DNA of 64,000 bases from Arthrobacter pascens (GTDB lineage Bacteria > Actinomycetota > Actinomycetes > Actinomycetales > Micrococcaceae), in contig NZ_JAUSWY010000001.1 in NCBI RefSeq assembly GCF_030815585.1, forward strand, positions 4,526,001-4,590,000, in the 5' to 3' direction. Shown here one piece after another: positions 1-8,344 of the stretch; position 1 is the first letter of the stretch; every line of letters starts with the position of its first letter. A program made the translations under genes and the position numbers. The notes beneath the pieces were generated by a model. That model was not told the origin of the DNA, did not search any database, and worked only from the letters and a program-made list of their open reading frames with translations.

Positions 1-18
1 TGCCACTTACTGCACAGG

Positions 19-200
19 TTATCCACAACGCCGCACGGTAGCGGGCTTTGCGGCTGAGGCCAGGGGGGCTAGCGTAGCGGGATACCTGTTTTGGGGGTGC
101 AGAAACGCTGTTCCCGGTAGGTGGCGCCAACGCGGCAGATCTTCGGATCCAGCCGTGGTGGTGCCCTCTGTGGATAACCTGTGGATTGTGGGGATAACTC
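19..200. promoter_or_regulatory. DnaA-box-like cluster upstream of dnaB
   Basis: A perfect TTATCCACA nonamer lies at 19-27, its exact reverse complement at 169-177, and partial copies follow at about 182-190 and 188-197 (TGTGGATTG and a G-inserted TGTGGGGATAA). The 377 bases before dnaB contain no convincing gene. DnaA is known to bind this nonamer; whether these sites control dnaB or form part of an origin is inference, and no AT-rich unwinding stretch is visible. Confidence 0.5.
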
Positions 201-377
201 TCCGCAGCCCGTCAAAAGGACCCGGCGGGGGTGGCCGAAGCTAATTGTCGGTGCCCGCGCGTAAACCTGAATCGTACGGCGCTATGGATGTTCCGCAGCG
301 TCCGCATCCCGCAGGCAAGATGAATTACCGCCGCGGCAGACGGATATCGCCGCAGCACACAACGGAGGACGGCAGCT

Positions 378-1757
378 TTGTCAGTAACGCACCTGGACTC
401 GATCGAGGGCACCCGCGGATCCGAAGGCAGCCGGAAACCCCCACAGGACATTCCCGCCGAACAATCCGTGCTGGGCGGCATGATGCTGTCCAAAGACGCC
501 ATCGCCGATGTTGTGGAGATCCTCCGAGGTCAGGATTTCTACCGCCCTGCGCACGAGACCATCTATGAAGCCATCATCGACCTCTATGGCCGCGGTGAGC
601 CCGCTGACGCCGTCACGGTATCGGACGAGTTGACCAAACGTGCCGAGATCAACAGGATCGGCGGCCCCGCCTATCTTCATGAGCTCATCCAGACTGTCCC
701 CACGGCAGCCAACGCCGGGTACTACGCCGAGATCGTGGCCGAGCGCGCCGTCCTGCGCCGGCTGGTCAATGCCGGAACCAAGATTGTCCAGCTGGGTTAC
801 GGTTCCGACGGTGAAGTGGAAGACCTGGTCAACCAGGCGCAGGCCGAGGTCTACGCCGTGGCTGAGCGGCGCACCGCCGAGGACTATGTGGTGCTGAAGG
901 ATGTCATGGAGTCCACGGTGGACGAGATTGAAGCGTCCGGCCACCGCGGCGAAGGGATGACTGGTGTGCCCACGGGCTTCTATGAGCTGGATGAGCTCAC
1001 CCACGGCCTGCATCCCGGCCAGATGATCGTCATCGCAGCCCGTCCGGCGGTGGGCAAGTCCACGTTCGCCCTGGACTTCGCCCGGTCCGCGGCCATCAAA
1101 AATAACTTGGCCACTGTCATGTTCTCGCTCGAAATGGGCCGGAACGAGATCGCGATGCGTCTCCTCTCCGCTGAGGCAACCATCGGCCTCCAGGACCTCC
1201 GCAAGGGCACCATCAAGGACGAGCAGTGGTCCAAGATCGCTACCACGATGGGCCGGATGAATGATGCCCCGCTCTTCATCGATGACAGCCCCAACATGTC
1301 GTTGATGGAAATCAGGGCCAAATGCCGCCGACTCAAGCAGCAGCACGACCTGAAGCTTGTGATCCTGGACTACCTGCAGCTGATGAGCTCCGGCAAGAAG
1401 GTGGAATCGCGCCAGCAGGAAGTCTCTGAGTTCTCCCGTGCGCTCAAACTGCTGGCCAAGGAGCTCCAGGTCCCGGTGATCGCCCTGTCGCAGCTGAACC
1501 GTGGCTCCGAACAGCGCCAGGACAAGCGCCCCATGGTATCGGACCTCCGTGAATCCGGCTCCATTGAGCAGGACGCCGACATGGTCATCCTGCTGCACCG
1601 TGAGGACGTTTACGACAAGGAGTCACCGCGCGCAGGTGAGGCGGACATCCTGATCGCCAAGCACCGCAACGGCCCCACCAAGGACATTGTGGTGGCCTTT
1701 CAGGGCCACTACTCGCGCTTCGCCAACATGGCCGCCGATGCCGGCGGGGGCTTCTAG
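378..1757 (+). CDS. dnaB: Replicative DNA helicase DnaB
   Basis: The 459-residue product is the hexameric 5'-3' helicase that unwinds the fork and recruits primase. The N-terminal primase-interacting domain covers about residues 20-125. The RecA-like domain has a Walker A (ARPAVGKST, about 221-229), a Walker B (VILDYLQLM, about 328-336) and the SQLNRGSEQR segment. Length is normal and there is no intein, unlike several mycobacterial DnaBs. The TTG start is chosen because GGAGG at 364-368 sits nine bases upstream. It overlaps the convergent thioesterase gene by four bases at the 3' end. Confidence 0.97.
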   Translation: MSVTHLDSIEGTRGSEGSRKPPQDIPAEQSVLGGMMLSKDAIADVVEILRGQDFYRPAHETIYEAIIDLYGRGEPADAVTVSDELTKRAEINRIGGPAYLHELIQTVPTAANAGYYAEIVAERAVLRRLVNAGTKIVQLGYGSDGEVEDLVNQAQAEVYAVAERRTAEDYVVLKDVMESTVDEIEASGHRGEGMTGVPTGFYELDELTHGLHPGQMIVIAARPAVGKSTFALDFARSAAIKNNLATVMFSLEMGRNEIAMRLLSAEATIGLQDLRKGTIKDEQWSKIATTMGRMNDAPLFIDDSPNMSLMEIRAKCRRLKQQHDLKLVILDYLQLMSSGKKVESRQQEVSEFSRALKLLAKELQVPVIALSQLNRGSEQRQDKRPMVSDLRESGSIEQDADMVILLHREDVYDKESPRAGEADILIAKHRNGPTKDIVVAFQGHYSRFANMAADAGGGF

Positions 1758-2740
1758 CCCTGCTCCAGCTGGCTGGTCGGCGCCAGCAAATGGTTGGGCA
1801 GGCGGTTCCCGGGGGCGGTGCCGCGGATCTCCAGCAGTTCGCGGGCGTGGGCGTGCAGCCGGCGGTCCTCCTCCGACACCGGAACCCATTGCGGAATAGG
1901 CACTGACGTCCCTTCGGCGTCACGCGCGACCATCACGGTGAGGCAGTAGGTGGTGAGGTTCAGCCCGCCGCCCTTGGGATCGCCCGAGCGCACGTGGACC
2001 GCAACGTGCATTCCCTTTGTCCCCGTGTAGACCAGCCTGGCTTCCACCTCAACCACGTGGCCGATCAGCAGCGGCCGGTAGAAGCGAACCCCGCCGGAGA
2101 ACACCGCCACAGTGTCCTTTCCGCAATACCGGGACGCACAGAGGTAGGCGGCCTCGTCGATCCACTTCATCACGATGCCGCCGTGTACTTTGCCTCCCCA
2201 GTTCACATCCGTGGGGGCCGCCATAAACCGCAGGGTCACGCGCTCGGCCGTGCCGGCGTCGGTATATTCCTGGGCGTTCATGGCCTCGACGATCCGCTCG
2301 CGGATCTTGACCCGGGCCAGGGCGTGGTCGCGCTGTTCGATCTCCTCGGCCGTGACCGGTACAAACTGCGTGACCGGGACGGGCCTTCCGTCCTCGCCCA
2401 CCGCAACGAAGATCACCATGCACTGGCTGCGCATGGTGGCCGGGCCGCCCTTGGGATCCCCTGAGGAGACCACAGTGCGGATGTGCATGGAGGAGCGGCC
2501 CGTGTACACGATGGTGGCCTCCACCTCCACCATGTCGCCGCTGTTCACGGGGTCCGCGAAGTGGATGTTACCCACGTAGGCCGTGACGCAGTAGGACTTG
2601 GCCCAGCCCACGGCGGCGGCGTAGGCGGCCTTGTCCACCCATTCCAGGACGGTTCCGGCGTCCACCGAACCGCTGTGGCCCACATCCATGGGGGCGGCCA
2701 GGAAGCGGAGGGTTATGGAATTGGCGGCGGTCTCAGTCAT
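1754..2740 (-). CDS. Double hotdog-domain acyl-CoA thioesterase
   Basis: The 328-residue protein carries two tandem hotdog folds, about residues 1-150 and 165-310, each with the acyl-CoA hydrolase helix pattern (VLEWVDKAAY in the first, VMKWIDEAAY in the second) and a following VEVEA.VVYTG strand. This arrangement is that of cytosolic acyl-CoA hydrolases that cleave acyl-CoA to free fatty acid and CoA. The acidic residue of the helix is retained in both halves, so both may be active. Its 3' end overlaps dnaB convergently, so the two transcripts run into each other. Chain-length preference cannot be read. Confidence 0.88.
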   Translation of the reverse strand: MTETAANSITLRFLAAPMDVGHSGSVDAGTVLEWVDKAAYAAAVGWAKSYCVTAYVGNIHFADPVNSGDMVEVEATIVYTGRSSMHIRTVVSSGDPKGGPATMRSQCMVIFVAVGEDGRPVPVTQFVPVTAEEIEQRDHALARVKIRERIVEAMNAQEYTDAGTAERVTLRFMAAPTDVNWGGKVHGGIVMKWIDEAAYLCASRYCGKDTVAVFSGGVRFYRPLLIGHVVEVEARLVYTGTKGMHVAVHVRSGDPKGGGLNLTTYCLTVMVARDAEGTSVPIPQWVPVSEEDRRLHAHARELLEIRGTAPGNRLPNHLLAPTSQLEQG

Positions 2741-2920
2741 GGTGCGATCTTACTGACGCCGGCGGTTACTGGGCGGTTGGGATTGCGACAAATGAGGTAA
2801 ACCAGAACCGCCCCGCCCGCCGTGGGGGCCGACCGGAGAAGTGCTGGTCCTCGGTACGGACGGATCACTTCGAACTGACAGGGGTCACAGGCTGACATCC
2901 TGCAGAACCGGCTGAAGCAG

Positions 2921-2966
2921 GAAAAAGCGACGGCGGATAGGCACCCAGGGTGCCCACCCGCCGTCG
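2921..2966 (-). terminator. Rho-independent terminator of the DoxX gene
   Basis: CGACGGCGG (2928-2936) pairs with CCGCCGTCG (2958-2966), with an inner GGCAC/GTGCC pair (2940-2944, 2950-2954). Read on the minus strand the stem is followed by a CTTTTT run at 2922-2927, just past the stop of the DoxX gene. Confidence 0.8.
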
Positions 2967-2988
2967 TGATTTATCCCCGGAAGCCTGG

Positions 2989-3423
2989 CTACGCGAGGAC
3001 GGCCAGCGGGGAGTTCTTCCGGCCGAAAAGGGCGCGGTCCACGGAAATGCGGCCGGCGCCGGTGAGGGCCAGGGCCAGGGCGGCGGCAGCCAGGAGGAGG
3101 ACCAGTTCGTAGCCGCCGGCGGCGGCGAAAATGCCCGCAGGAGCGTGCACCAGGAAGAGTGCGCCCAGCATGTCTAGGGCAAGAAGTGCAGCAACCACGC
3201 GGGTAAGCACGCCCAGGATCAGGGCAATTCCGCCGGCCAGCTCGAGAGTGGCCACAACGGGTGCGGCGACTTCGGCGGCGGGTACGCCCATCTTGGCGAA
3301 GGACGCCTGCGTGCCGGCAATAGTGAATTCGTTGAACTTCTGCCAACCATGGGCTGTGAAGAGGAAGCCGAGGATGACGCGCAGGATGGTAATGGCGGTG
3401 GTGGTCAGGGAGGACTGGTTCAT
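2989..3423 (-). CDS. DoxX family membrane protein
   Basis: The 144-residue protein has about four hydrophobic segments and the N-terminal LRVILGFLFTAHGWQKF pattern typical of DoxX/DoxD-like proteins. Members are small integral membrane proteins linked with redox and thiol stress, but their reaction is poorly defined. The ATG is preceded by a weak purine stretch. The gene stands alone, ends in a strong terminator, and has an inverted repeat about 100 bases upstream that may be an operator. Confidence 0.85.
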   Translation of the reverse strand: MNQSSLTTTAITILRVILGFLFTAHGWQKFNEFTIAGTQASFAKMGVPAAEVAAPVVATLELAGGIALILGVLTRVVAALLALDMLGALFLVHAPAGIFAAAGGYELVLLLAAAALALALTGAGRISVDRALFGRKNSPLAVLA

Positions 3424-3521
3424 GGGAGTTTCACCGTTTCGGATGTCGGTCAGGGCTGTTTGGATACAAGCGGGCCGGATCGCAGCGTTGAAGCTTGAGG
3501 TACCGAGTCTTCCGGATGCAA

Positions 3522-3537
3522 GGTTGAAGTGTCAACC
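3522..3537. promoter_or_regulatory. Inverted repeat GGTTGA-N4-TCAACC upstream of DoxX
   Basis: Perfect six-base arms at 3522-3527 and 3532-3537 with a four-base spacer. TTGA-N4-TCAA dyads of this size suit a dimeric HTH regulator, for example MarR-type. It lies in the 200-base gap between the divergent DoxX and MATE genes; since the MATE gene has its own start-proximal promoter, DoxX is the likelier target (inference). Confidence 0.4.
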
Positions 3538-3612
3538 ATTGATGTCCGAATGTGTCCTTTCTCATGAAGGCGGTTGTCCTTGAGGCCAGGCCGGGATGTC
3601 CCGGGTGCCCGC

Positions 3613-3624
3613 TAGGCTGGCACC
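3613..3624 (+). promoter_or_regulatory. Leaderless promoter -10 of the MATE gene
   Basis: TAGGCT at 3613-3618 is followed by exactly six bases and then the GTG start at 3625, with no ribosome binding site. This is the actinobacterial leaderless arrangement in which transcription starts at the initiation codon. Confidence 0.6.
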
Positions 3625-4977
3625 GTGCCTCACCAACCCGCCCAGGCCGCTGCAGAAGCGCCCACCCGACATGCCCGGGAAATCCTTCGGCTCGCCGTCC
3701 CCGCCTTTGGCGCCCTCATTGCTGAACCGCTGTTCCTGCTGGCAGACTCCGCCATCGTGGGGCATCTGGGCGTCGCGCAGCTGGCGGGGGTTGGCCTCGC
3801 TTCCGCGGTCCTGCATACCGCCGTCGGACTGATGGTATTCCTGGCCTACTCCACCACGCCCGCAGTGGCGCGGGCCATCGGCGACGGTCAGCTCGCCAAG
3901 GCGCTGGCCGCCGGACGCGACGGCGTCTGGCTCGCGCTCCTGTTGGGGGCCGTTCTTGCGGCGGCAGGCTTTGCAGCGGCTGAACCGCTGGTGACACTCA
4001 TGGGCGCCGAGGGTGAAGTTCGGACGTTTGCGGTGGACTACCTCCGCTGGTCCATGCCCGGGCTGGTGGCCATGCTGCTCATTTTCGCAGGCACCGGAGT
4101 GCTCCGGGGCCTGCAGGACACGCGCACCCCGCTGGTGGTGGCCACCGCCGGGTTTGCGCTGAACATCGCCCTCAACCTCTGGCTGGTTTATGGCCTCGGC
4201 TGGTCCGTGACGGGGTCGGCAGTGGGCACCAGCATCGCGCAATGGGCCATGGCTGCCGTCTATCTAGTGATGGTGCAGCGCTACGCGGTCCGGAACGGGG
4301 TTAGTCTGCTGCCGGACTGGCACGGCATCCGAACCATGACGCGCATCGGTTCATGGCTGATGCTTCGAACTCTCAGCCTCCGGATCGCCATTCTTGCCAC
4401 AGTCCTGGTGGTCACCGCCCAGGGGGCCGTGAACCTTGCGGCGCACCAGCTGGCCATGACCATCTTTTCCTTCCTGGCCTTTGCCCTCGACGCCCTGGCA
4501 ATCGCCGCCCAGGCGCTGATCGGAAAGGAGCTGGGGGCGTCCAACCCGGCAAGGGCGCGCCTGCTGACCCGGACGATGATCCGCTGGGGTGCAGGCTTCG
4601 GCGTGATTACCGGACTGGTGCTGGCTGCGGCTGCTCCTTGGGCGGGAGCATTGTTCACCTCCGACCCCGGAGTTCACTCCGCCCTTACCTCCGCCCTCTG
4701 GGTCCTTGCCGCCGGCCAGCCGGTCGCCGGATACGTTTTTGTGCTCGACGGCGTGCTGATCGGAGCGGGCGATGCCAAGTACCTGGCGCTGGCCGGCCTG
4801 GTGAACCTTGCCGTCTATGTCCCCCTGCTCCTGGCCGTCAGCGGCTCCGGAATGTCCGGGACGGCCGGGCTCATGTGGCTGTGGGCCGCCTTTGCACTGG
4901 GCTACATGGCGGCCCGTGCCGTGACGCTTGGTGTGCGTGCCAGGTCCGACCGCTGGATGGTGCTCGGTTCGCCGTAG
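3625..4977 (+). CDS. MATE family efflux transporter (DinF-like)
   Basis: The 450-residue protein is almost entirely hydrophobic, with about twelve transmembrane segments in two homologous six-helix halves. The first half begins with LRLAVPAFGALIAEPLFLLADSA-type sequence and the central part has GVLRGLQDTRTP, both typical of the DinF branch of MATE antiporters, which export cationic drugs or metabolites using H+ or Na+. The start is a leaderless GTG. The next gene begins 25 bases downstream with its own -10 box, so they need not form one operon. Confidence 0.9.
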   Translation: MPHQPAQAAAEAPTRHAREILRLAVPAFGALIAEPLFLLADSAIVGHLGVAQLAGVGLASAVLHTAVGLMVFLAYSTTPAVARAIGDGQLAKALAAGRDGVWLALLLGAVLAAAGFAAAEPLVTLMGAEGEVRTFAVDYLRWSMPGLVAMLLIFAGTGVLRGLQDTRTPLVVATAGFALNIALNLWLVYGLGWSVTGSAVGTSIAQWAMAAVYLVMVQRYAVRNGVSLLPDWHGIRTMTRIGSWLMLRTLSLRIAILATVLVVTAQGAVNLAAHQLAMTIFSFLAFALDALAIAAQALIGKELGASNPARARLLTRTMIRWGAGFGVITGLVLAAAAPWAGALFTSDPGVHSALTSALWVLAAGQPVAGYVFVLDGVLIGAGDAKYLALAGLVNLAVYVPLLLAVSGSGMSGTAGLMWLWAAFALGYMAARAVTLGVRARSDRWMVLGSP

Positions 4978-4990
4978 CTCCGGCGCCCAC

Positions 4991-5002
4991 TAAACTGGTC
5001 CG
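4991..5002 (+). promoter_or_regulatory. Leaderless promoter -10 of the DUF308 gene
   Basis: TAAACT at 4991-4996, six-base spacer, GTG at 5003, no Shine-Dalgarno sequence. Same geometry as the MATE gene upstream. Confidence 0.6.
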
Positions 5003-5590
5003 GTGATCCCGTTGACGCCCGCCGAAACTGCCCCAGGTACTGCCCCCCAGGCTGACCTGTGGAAGCCGGTACTGCTCCGCGCCGTGGCCGCGCTGATGTT
5101 CGGTGCGCTGACCGTATTCTGGGCCTCACCGTCCGTTGCTGTCATGGGCTGGTCCGGGGGGGTCTACCTGCTGGGCACCGGACTGCTGCTGATCTGGAGC
5201 GTCCCGAAGGCGGGCTACCGCAATGACGCGACGCCAGGCAGGATCATTTCCGCCGCCGGGTCGGCCCTGACGGGCAGCGGTGTAGCGCTGATCCTGCTCC
5301 ATGGAGACCTACCTTTTGGCGTCATCGCCGCGATGGGCCTTGGCCTGGCAGGTGCCGTGGAGGTGTACTGCGGTATCCGGTACCGCGGACGGCATGTGTT
5401 GGCCCGGGACTGGCTGGCCTCCGGGATCATCGGCATTGGCACCGCGGCCGCACTTCCCTTTTTCATCGGCCTTGGGGCGCACGCGCTGCTGGGCGTCGCC
5501 GGTGGCGGTGCCATCATTTCCGGGGTGCTGTGGATGCTGTCCGGGCTGACGCTCCGGCATGATGCCAAGCAGGCAGCCGGGAAGCCGTAA
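5003..5590 (+). CDS. DUF308/HdeD-like membrane protein
   Basis: The 195-residue protein has about six hydrophobic segments, beginning near residue 18, with short loops rich in Gly and Ala. This matches the DUF308 (HdeD-like) integral membrane family, whose function in actinobacteria is unknown. The family assignment rests on topology and general composition, so it is less certain than for enzymes. The GTG start is fixed by the -10 box six bases upstream. Confidence 0.6.
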   Translation: MIPLTPAETAPGTAPQADLWKPVLLRAVAALMFGALTVFWASPSVAVMGWSGGVYLLGTGLLLIWSVPKAGYRNDATPGRIISAAGSALTGSGVALILLHGDLPFGVIAAMGLGLAGAVEVYCGIRYRGRHVLARDWLASGIIGIGTAAALPFFIGLGAHALLGVAGGGAIISGVLWMLSGLTLRHDAKQAAGKP

Positions 5591-5707
5591 ACTAGAAGCG
5601 CACGGTTCTACTCGGCGTAGAAGATTGGCCGTGCATCGCAAACGCGCAGGACAAACGCAACATTCAAACAGGCCGGCCACCGCATTGCCTGTCGGAGAGG
5701 AACCACC

Positions 5708-6079
5708 TTGGCAGACCAGCAACCAGGAAAACCGCGCAAGCAGCGGACCTCGGTGAAGGGGCCGCTGATGTTTTCCGCGTTCTGGGCCGTCCTCACCTTC
5801 TTTGCGGTGCTGATCTTCGCCTCCGGCGGCAGTTCACGCGCCCCACGGTTCGATCTGGCATTCACCGGTGCCGGAATCGCCTTCATTGTCACGCTGGTGA
5901 TCGCGGCCATGCTCGCCATGAGCTACAAGGACAACGCCGAGCACCTCGGCAAAGGGTCCGGTGTCAACCTGAGTTCGGCAAGGAAGTCCTCGCACGGATT
6001 TGGTGGCCAACGCCCGGCCCAGCCGGATGCCCCGGAAGCAGACCGCCCCGATTTCAACGGCCCGGAATCCGGCCGCTGA
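5708..6079 (+). CDS. Small two-helix membrane protein, function unknown
   Basis: The 123-residue protein has a basic N-terminus, two hydrophobic segments (about residues 18-40 and 52-76) separated by a short basic loop, and a polar tail rich in Pro, Asp and Ser. No catalytic motif is visible. The TTG start is supported by GGAGAGG at 5694-5700. It lies 117 bases after the DUF308 gene on the same strand and before a convergent regulator gene. Confidence 0.7.
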   Translation: MADQQPGKPRKQRTSVKGPLMFSAFWAVLTFFAVLIFASGGSSRAPRFDLAFTGAGIAFIVTLVIAAMLAMSYKDNAEHLGKGSGVNLSSARKSSHGFGGQRPAQPDAPEADRPDFNGPESGR

Positions 6080-6089
6080 CGCCGCTCGC

Positions 6090-6635
6090 CTAGCCTCCTG
6101 ATGCCTGGCGTGCGCGGTAGGCAGCCACATGAGCACGGTTGGCGCAGTTTCCTGTATCGCAGTACCGCTTCGAGCGGTTGCGGCTCAGGTCCAGCACCAC
6201 TGCATTGCAGTCCTCCGCGTCGCATACCAGCATGCGGTCCATCTCCTTGGTGCGGATGACGTCCACCAACGCCATGGCGGCCTCGGTGCTCATTCTGTCC
6301 ACCAGGGGGGCCTCCCTGGTGGTGGCGTGCAGGTGCCAGTCCCATTCATCGTGTTTCATGAGTTGGGGAAGGGCGTTGGCGTCGCGCAGCAGCCGGTTGA
6401 CGGTTTCCACCGCGGTGTCCTCGTCCGCAGTCCAGAGCACCGCCAGTTGACTGCGGAACTCGTGGACGCTGGCGAGTTCGGCATCATCGCGGGTCCGTGA
6501 TCCGCTAAAGCCCTCCGCGCGGAGGAAGTTGTCCAGGTCTGCAACGCTGGCCAGGGCCTCCCTTCCGTTCGCGGCGGTATTGATGAGGTTGACCACAGTG
6601 CGCAGCGCAACCTCAGTGTCAGGGGCAAAAAGCAT
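6090..6635 (-). CDS. CGNR zinc-finger (ABATE-domain) transcriptional regulator
   Basis: The 181-residue protein ends in a CGNR-type zinc finger (about residues 135-180): C-x4-C in MLVCDAEDCN, then an RSKRYC....CANR segment. The N-terminal part is the ABATE domain, thought to sense stress ligands. These proteins act as DNA-binding regulators and are often divergent from the transporter they control, as here with the EamA exporter that starts 72 bases away. AAGGAG precedes the ATG. An 8-base inverted repeat lies in the shared promoter region. Confidence 0.88.
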   Translation of the reverse strand: MLFAPDTEVALRTVVNLINTAANGREALASVADLDNFLRAEGFSGSRTRDDAELASVHEFRSQLAVLWTADEDTAVETVNRLLRDANALPQLMKHDEWDWHLHATTREAPLVDRMSTEAAMALVDVIRTKEMDRMLVCDAEDCNAVVLDLSRNRSKRYCDTGNCANRAHVAAYRARQASGG

Positions 6636-6663
6636 CTTGACTCCTTACAGGGTCTGGGCGTAG

Positions 6664-6696
6664 TGTCAGGACCATTACCCCACTTTACTCCTGACA
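6664..6696. promoter_or_regulatory. Candidate operator between CGNR regulator and EamA transporter
   Basis: TGTCAGGA (6664-6671) and TCCTGACA (6689-6696) are perfect inverted repeats separated by 17 bases, inside the 71-base divergent intergenic region. The right arm overlaps the ribosome binding site of the EamA gene. Binding by the adjacent CGNR protein is inferred from position only. Confidence 0.5.
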
Positions 6697-6706
6697 GGAG
6701 GCACCG

Positions 6707-7777
6707 ATGCCTGCCGCAAGCAACCCTGCCGCGACCCGCCGGCCGTTCGCAGCCAGCCGGGGATTCCTTGCCTCGGGGCTCGGCATCGCCCTGTTTTCCT
6801 CAGCTGTCTTCGGAATCTCCGGTTCTTTCGCCAAGGCGTTGCTGGAAACCGGCTGGACTCCAGGAGCCGCCGTGACGGCCCGCCTCACCGGCGCCGCCCT
6901 CATCCTCGCCGTTCCGGCTGTCTTGGCGCTGCGCGGACGCTGGCACCAGCTGCGGGACAACTGGGTCACTATCATGCTGTTTGGCCTCATCGGTGTTGCC
7001 GCATGCCAGCTTTTTTACTTCAACGCGGTGGCCAGGCTCTCGGTCGGAGTGGCGCTTCTCCTGGAGTACCTCGCTCCGGTGATCATTGTGCTCTGGCTAT
7101 GGGCGGCCAGCCGGAAACGGCCGCGCGCGCTGACTTTCGGCGGAACCGTGCTGTCCCTCGCCGGCCTGGTCTTGGTGCTGGATCTCACGGGAGCGGTGAA
7201 GATCGACGGCATCGGCGTCTTCTGGGGCATGGCCGCAGCGGTCTGCCTCGCCATGTACTTCTTCATCACCGCCAAGGAGAACGATTCCCTTCCGCCGATC
7301 GTCCTGGCCTCCGCGGGCCTGATGGTGGGTGCAGCGGTGATGTGGCTGGCTGGAGCCACGGGCCTGCTGCCCATGGCATTCAGCACGGCGGATACCAGGC
7401 TCGGCCCGTGGGTCACGCCCTGGTGGGTCTCCTTGGGCGGGCTGGTGGTCCTGGCAACAGTCTTGGCCTACGTATCCGGCATCATGGCTGCCCGTGCCCT
7501 CGGCTCCAAAGTGGCGTCTTTTGTGGCGCTGACCGAGGTCCTGTTCGCCGTGATTTGGGCGTGGTTGCTCCTGGGTGAACTTCCCGGGGCGATCCAGCTC
7601 CTGGGCGGAGTCCTCATTGTTGGCGGCGTCATCCTGGTCCGGCTGGATGAACTGCGTGCGCCAGCAGGACCTGCTGGAACAACAGCCGCAGGGACAATCC
7701 CCGCAGGTGAAACGGCAGCCGCGATAAAGGTGACCTCACCGCTGGAGCAGGCGAACGACGTCGAACGCGTTCCCTGA
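6707..7777 (+). CDS. EamA/DMT family transporter
   Basis: The 356-residue protein contains two EamA repeats (about residues 20-160 and 170-310), each of five hydrophobic helices, as in drug/metabolite exporters of the DMT superfamily. The second half has the familiar ALGSKVASFVALTEVLFAV.WAWLLLGE segment near its end. A Pro/Ala/Thr-rich cytoplasmic tail of about 45 residues follows. ACAGGAGG precedes the ATG. The substrate cannot be read. Regulation by the divergent CGNR gene is likely from the shared promoter region. Confidence 0.88.
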   Translation: MPAASNPAATRRPFAASRGFLASGLGIALFSSAVFGISGSFAKALLETGWTPGAAVTARLTGAALILAVPAVLALRGRWHQLRDNWVTIMLFGLIGVAACQLFYFNAVARLSVGVALLLEYLAPVIIVLWLWAASRKRPRALTFGGTVLSLAGLVLVLDLTGAVKIDGIGVFWGMAAAVCLAMYFFITAKENDSLPPIVLASAGLMVGAAVMWLAGATGLLPMAFSTADTRLGPWVTPWWVSLGGLVVLATVLAYVSGIMAARALGSKVASFVALTEVLFAVIWAWLLLGELPGAIQLLGGVLIVGGVILVRLDELRAPAGPAGTTAAGTIPAGETAAAIKVTSPLEQANDVERVP

Positions 7778-7819
7778 CAGCCCAAACCCAGCGGGCAAGG
7801 GAAGACCTCGGGAAAAGCA

Positions 7820-7854
7820 GGAGGGCCCGGACACTGTGCGTGCCCGGGCCCTCC
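7820..7854. terminator. Bidirectional hairpin terminator
   Basis: GGAGGGCCCGG (7820-7830) pairs perfectly with CCGGGCCCTCC (7844-7854), eleven GC-rich pairs around a 13-base loop, placed between the convergent EamA and WXG100 genes. There is no long U tract on either side, so it may work as a strong pause or RNA end-protecting hairpin. Confidence 0.6.
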
Positions 7855-7865
7855 GTGAAACGTGG

Positions 7866-8132
7866 TTACTGCTGCGAAGTCTGATCCTGCGCGTCAGCGT
7901 TCTTGGTTGCCCGCTGGCCGGCATCCTTCAGCGCGTCGGCAACCTTGGTCAGCTGCGCCATGTGATTGCTGTCCCATTCGCCGCGGAACTTCTCCGCGTC
8001 CGGTCCCTTCCAATCGGTGGTGTTCAGCATCTGGTTGAGCCTGGACTTCTGGCTCTCGATATCAGTCGCCCCTGACTGAAGCTGCTTGCCCAGGTCCCTC
8101 AGCTGCTGTACATCTGCGCCCCAAATAGCCAT
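7866..8132 (-). CDS. WXG100 family (ESAT-6-like) protein
   Basis: The 88-residue protein is alpha-helical with the WXG turn in TDWKGPDAEKFRGEW around residue 40, flanked by two heptad-rich helices, as in type VII secretion substrates that form helical hairpin dimers. The ATG at 8132 is chosen because AAGGAG lies just upstream and the protein then begins MAIWGADVQQL, a normal WXG100 N-terminus. No EccC, EccD or partner WXG100 gene is present, so it is an orphan copy depending on a secretion system encoded elsewhere, or with another role. Confidence 0.88.
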   Translation of the reverse strand: MAIWGADVQQLRDLGKQLQSGATDIESQKSRLNQMLNTTDWKGPDAEKFRGEWDSNHMAQLTKVADALKDAGQRATKNADAQDQTSQQ

Positions 8133-8332
8133 CTGTGTTCTCCTTCGTATTTTGGATCCGATCCAGATCGGCATCCCCAGCGGCCCCCCGGCTCATCCGG
8201 AAGATCCATTGCCTAAAACCTATCCCGGCCCCAAAACACTGTCGATGGGCACCACTGCCCATGCAGCACTCCCCATGGGCTTGGGCCCTCCGCCACGGAG
8301 GCAAGGGGGTCGATCCCAGGCGTTCAGGAGCC

Positions 8333-8344
8333 TAGCATGGGATT
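8333..8344 (+). promoter_or_regulatory. Leaderless promoter -10 of the DUF2277 gene
   Basis: TAGCAT at 8333-8338 followed by six bases and the ATG at 8345; no ribosome binding site upstream. Confidence 0.6.

Noticed and set aside
1..377. A complete oriC
   Set aside because: Only two perfect DnaA boxes and no AT-rich unwinding element or dnaA/dnaN neighbours are visible.
381..1598. 405-residue frame opposite dnaB
   Set aside because: It mirrors the codon structure of dnaB, has no ribosome binding site and no recognisable domain; dnaB motifs are unambiguous.
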